From: a bacterium
Lineage (GTDB): Bacteria; Bdellovibrionota_C; UBA2361; OMII01
Assembly (NCBI GenBank): GCA_017853915.1
Contig: JAFMIS010000020.1
Coordinates: forward strand, 1 to 14,324
Length of the DNA stretch: 14,324 nucleotides
Reading direction: 5' to 3'
Part shown: positions 14,160 through 14,324 of the stretch, piece by piece
Position numbering within the stretch: the stretch's first letter is position 1
How the letters are laid out: every line of letters starts with the position of its first letter
Position numbers and translations under genes: made by a program
The notes under the pieces: generated by a model
Database searches by the model: none
The model's input: the letters and a program-made list of their open reading frames with translations, nothing else
What the model was told of the DNA's origin: nothing

Positions 14160-14324
14160 TGAGAGTGTTCTCCCGGAGGTGCCGCGTACGGTCGTAAGGT
14201 TCTGCCGATGCCTCGAGCCACAGAGTCGTAGAGGGATGACAGCTGGCGCTCGACGGCCTCAATTGTATATAGGTTCTGGGCACGCTCGCGTGCCCTCGAG
14301 CCAAGGCTTTCTCGAAGCTGAGGA
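14153..14324 (-). CDS. C-terminal end of a glycosyltransferase (probably GT4), 5' end outside window
   Basis: The minus-strand frame is open from the window edge (first full codon 14323-14321) for 56 codons to TAA at 14155-14153. The sequence LGSRARERAQNLYTIEAVER, continuing QLSSLYDSVA, matches the end of GT4 enzymes, whose last helix typically reads G..AR.R....F....v...l..lY. No catalytic residues are inside the window. The stop overlaps the ATG of the SGNH hydrolase by ATGCTAA, so both belong to one minus-strand operon. Codon-level fit is good, but the call depends on a short C-terminal pattern. Confidence 0.65.
   Translation of the reverse strand, partial: PQLRESLGSRARERAQNLYTIEAVERQLSSLYDSVARGIGRTLRPYAAPPGEHSQC

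Noticed and set aside
1..14324. CRISPR array, tRNA or rRNA genes, insertion-sequence transposase
   Set aside because: No regularly spaced repeats, no cloverleaf or rRNA-like stretch recognised by eye, and no transposase motifs in any convincing reading frame.

Overview
The window is about 14.3 kb of moderately GC-rich bacterial DNA. It holds twelve near-complete or complete genes, two genes cut by the window edges, and an unusual set of structured repeats. The gene set points to a Gram-negative-like free-living bacterium: an E. coli-type LysA, uridine kinase, MprF-type lipid aminoacyltransferase, cytosolic glycerophosphodiesterase, and polysaccharide glycosyltransferases with TPR-like tails. 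Nothing visible fixes the phylum. Start sites often lack a strong Shine-Dalgarno and several genes overlap by a few bases, so compact, coupled translation is common here.

Layout. Positions 1-1046: 3' part of an mprF-like gene (+). 1190-2737: SAM-dependent methyltransferase with a long C-terminal coiled coil (+). 2817-2858: first copy (L) of a 42-bp repeat. 2939-3553: short tyrosine-recombinase-like protein lacking the canonical HxxR box (+). 3554-3825: gene-poor gap with a 17-bp tandem duplication and what may be a decayed hexapeptide acyltransferase on the minus strand. 3826-4527: glycerophosphodiester phosphodiesterase (-). 4645-6159: a DDAH/amidinotransferase-family enzyme and uridine kinase in one operon (+). 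6194-8465: a complete Xer-type tyrosine recombinase followed, with overlap, by lysA (-). 8567-10256: inositol-monophosphatase-family enzyme plus a PHP-like putative metal hydrolase (+), ending at a good hairpin terminator. 10347-10494: intergenic block with a second, inverted repeat copy (R) and a 17-bp-arm hairpin (H) abutting the next start codon. 10495-13049: GT4 and GT2 glycosyltransferases, both with TPR-like tails, overlapping by ATGA (+). 13113-14324: on the opposite strand, the end of a GT4-like glycosyltransferase overlapping an SGNH/GDSL membrane-anchored hydrolase.

How it fits together. The two ends look like cell-envelope or surface-glycan functions (MprF; methyltransferase with coiled coil; GT4, GT2, SGNH hydrolase). 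The middle is mostly housekeeping metabolism (lysine, uridine, arginine derivatives, phosphodiesters), interrupted by two recombinase-family genes.

The most interesting signal is the repeat family. L (2817-2858, +) and R (10347-10412, -) share 39 of 42 bases in inverted orientation and bracket the 7.5 kb that contains both recombinase genes. R folds into a long imperfect hairpin. H, 30 bases beyond R, is a diverged relative: the two 16-bp stems differ at four positions, and all four are compensated on the other arm. That pattern indicates selection for structure, as a folded recombination site, a palindromic mobile repeat or an RNA leader. No catalogue name is claimed for it.
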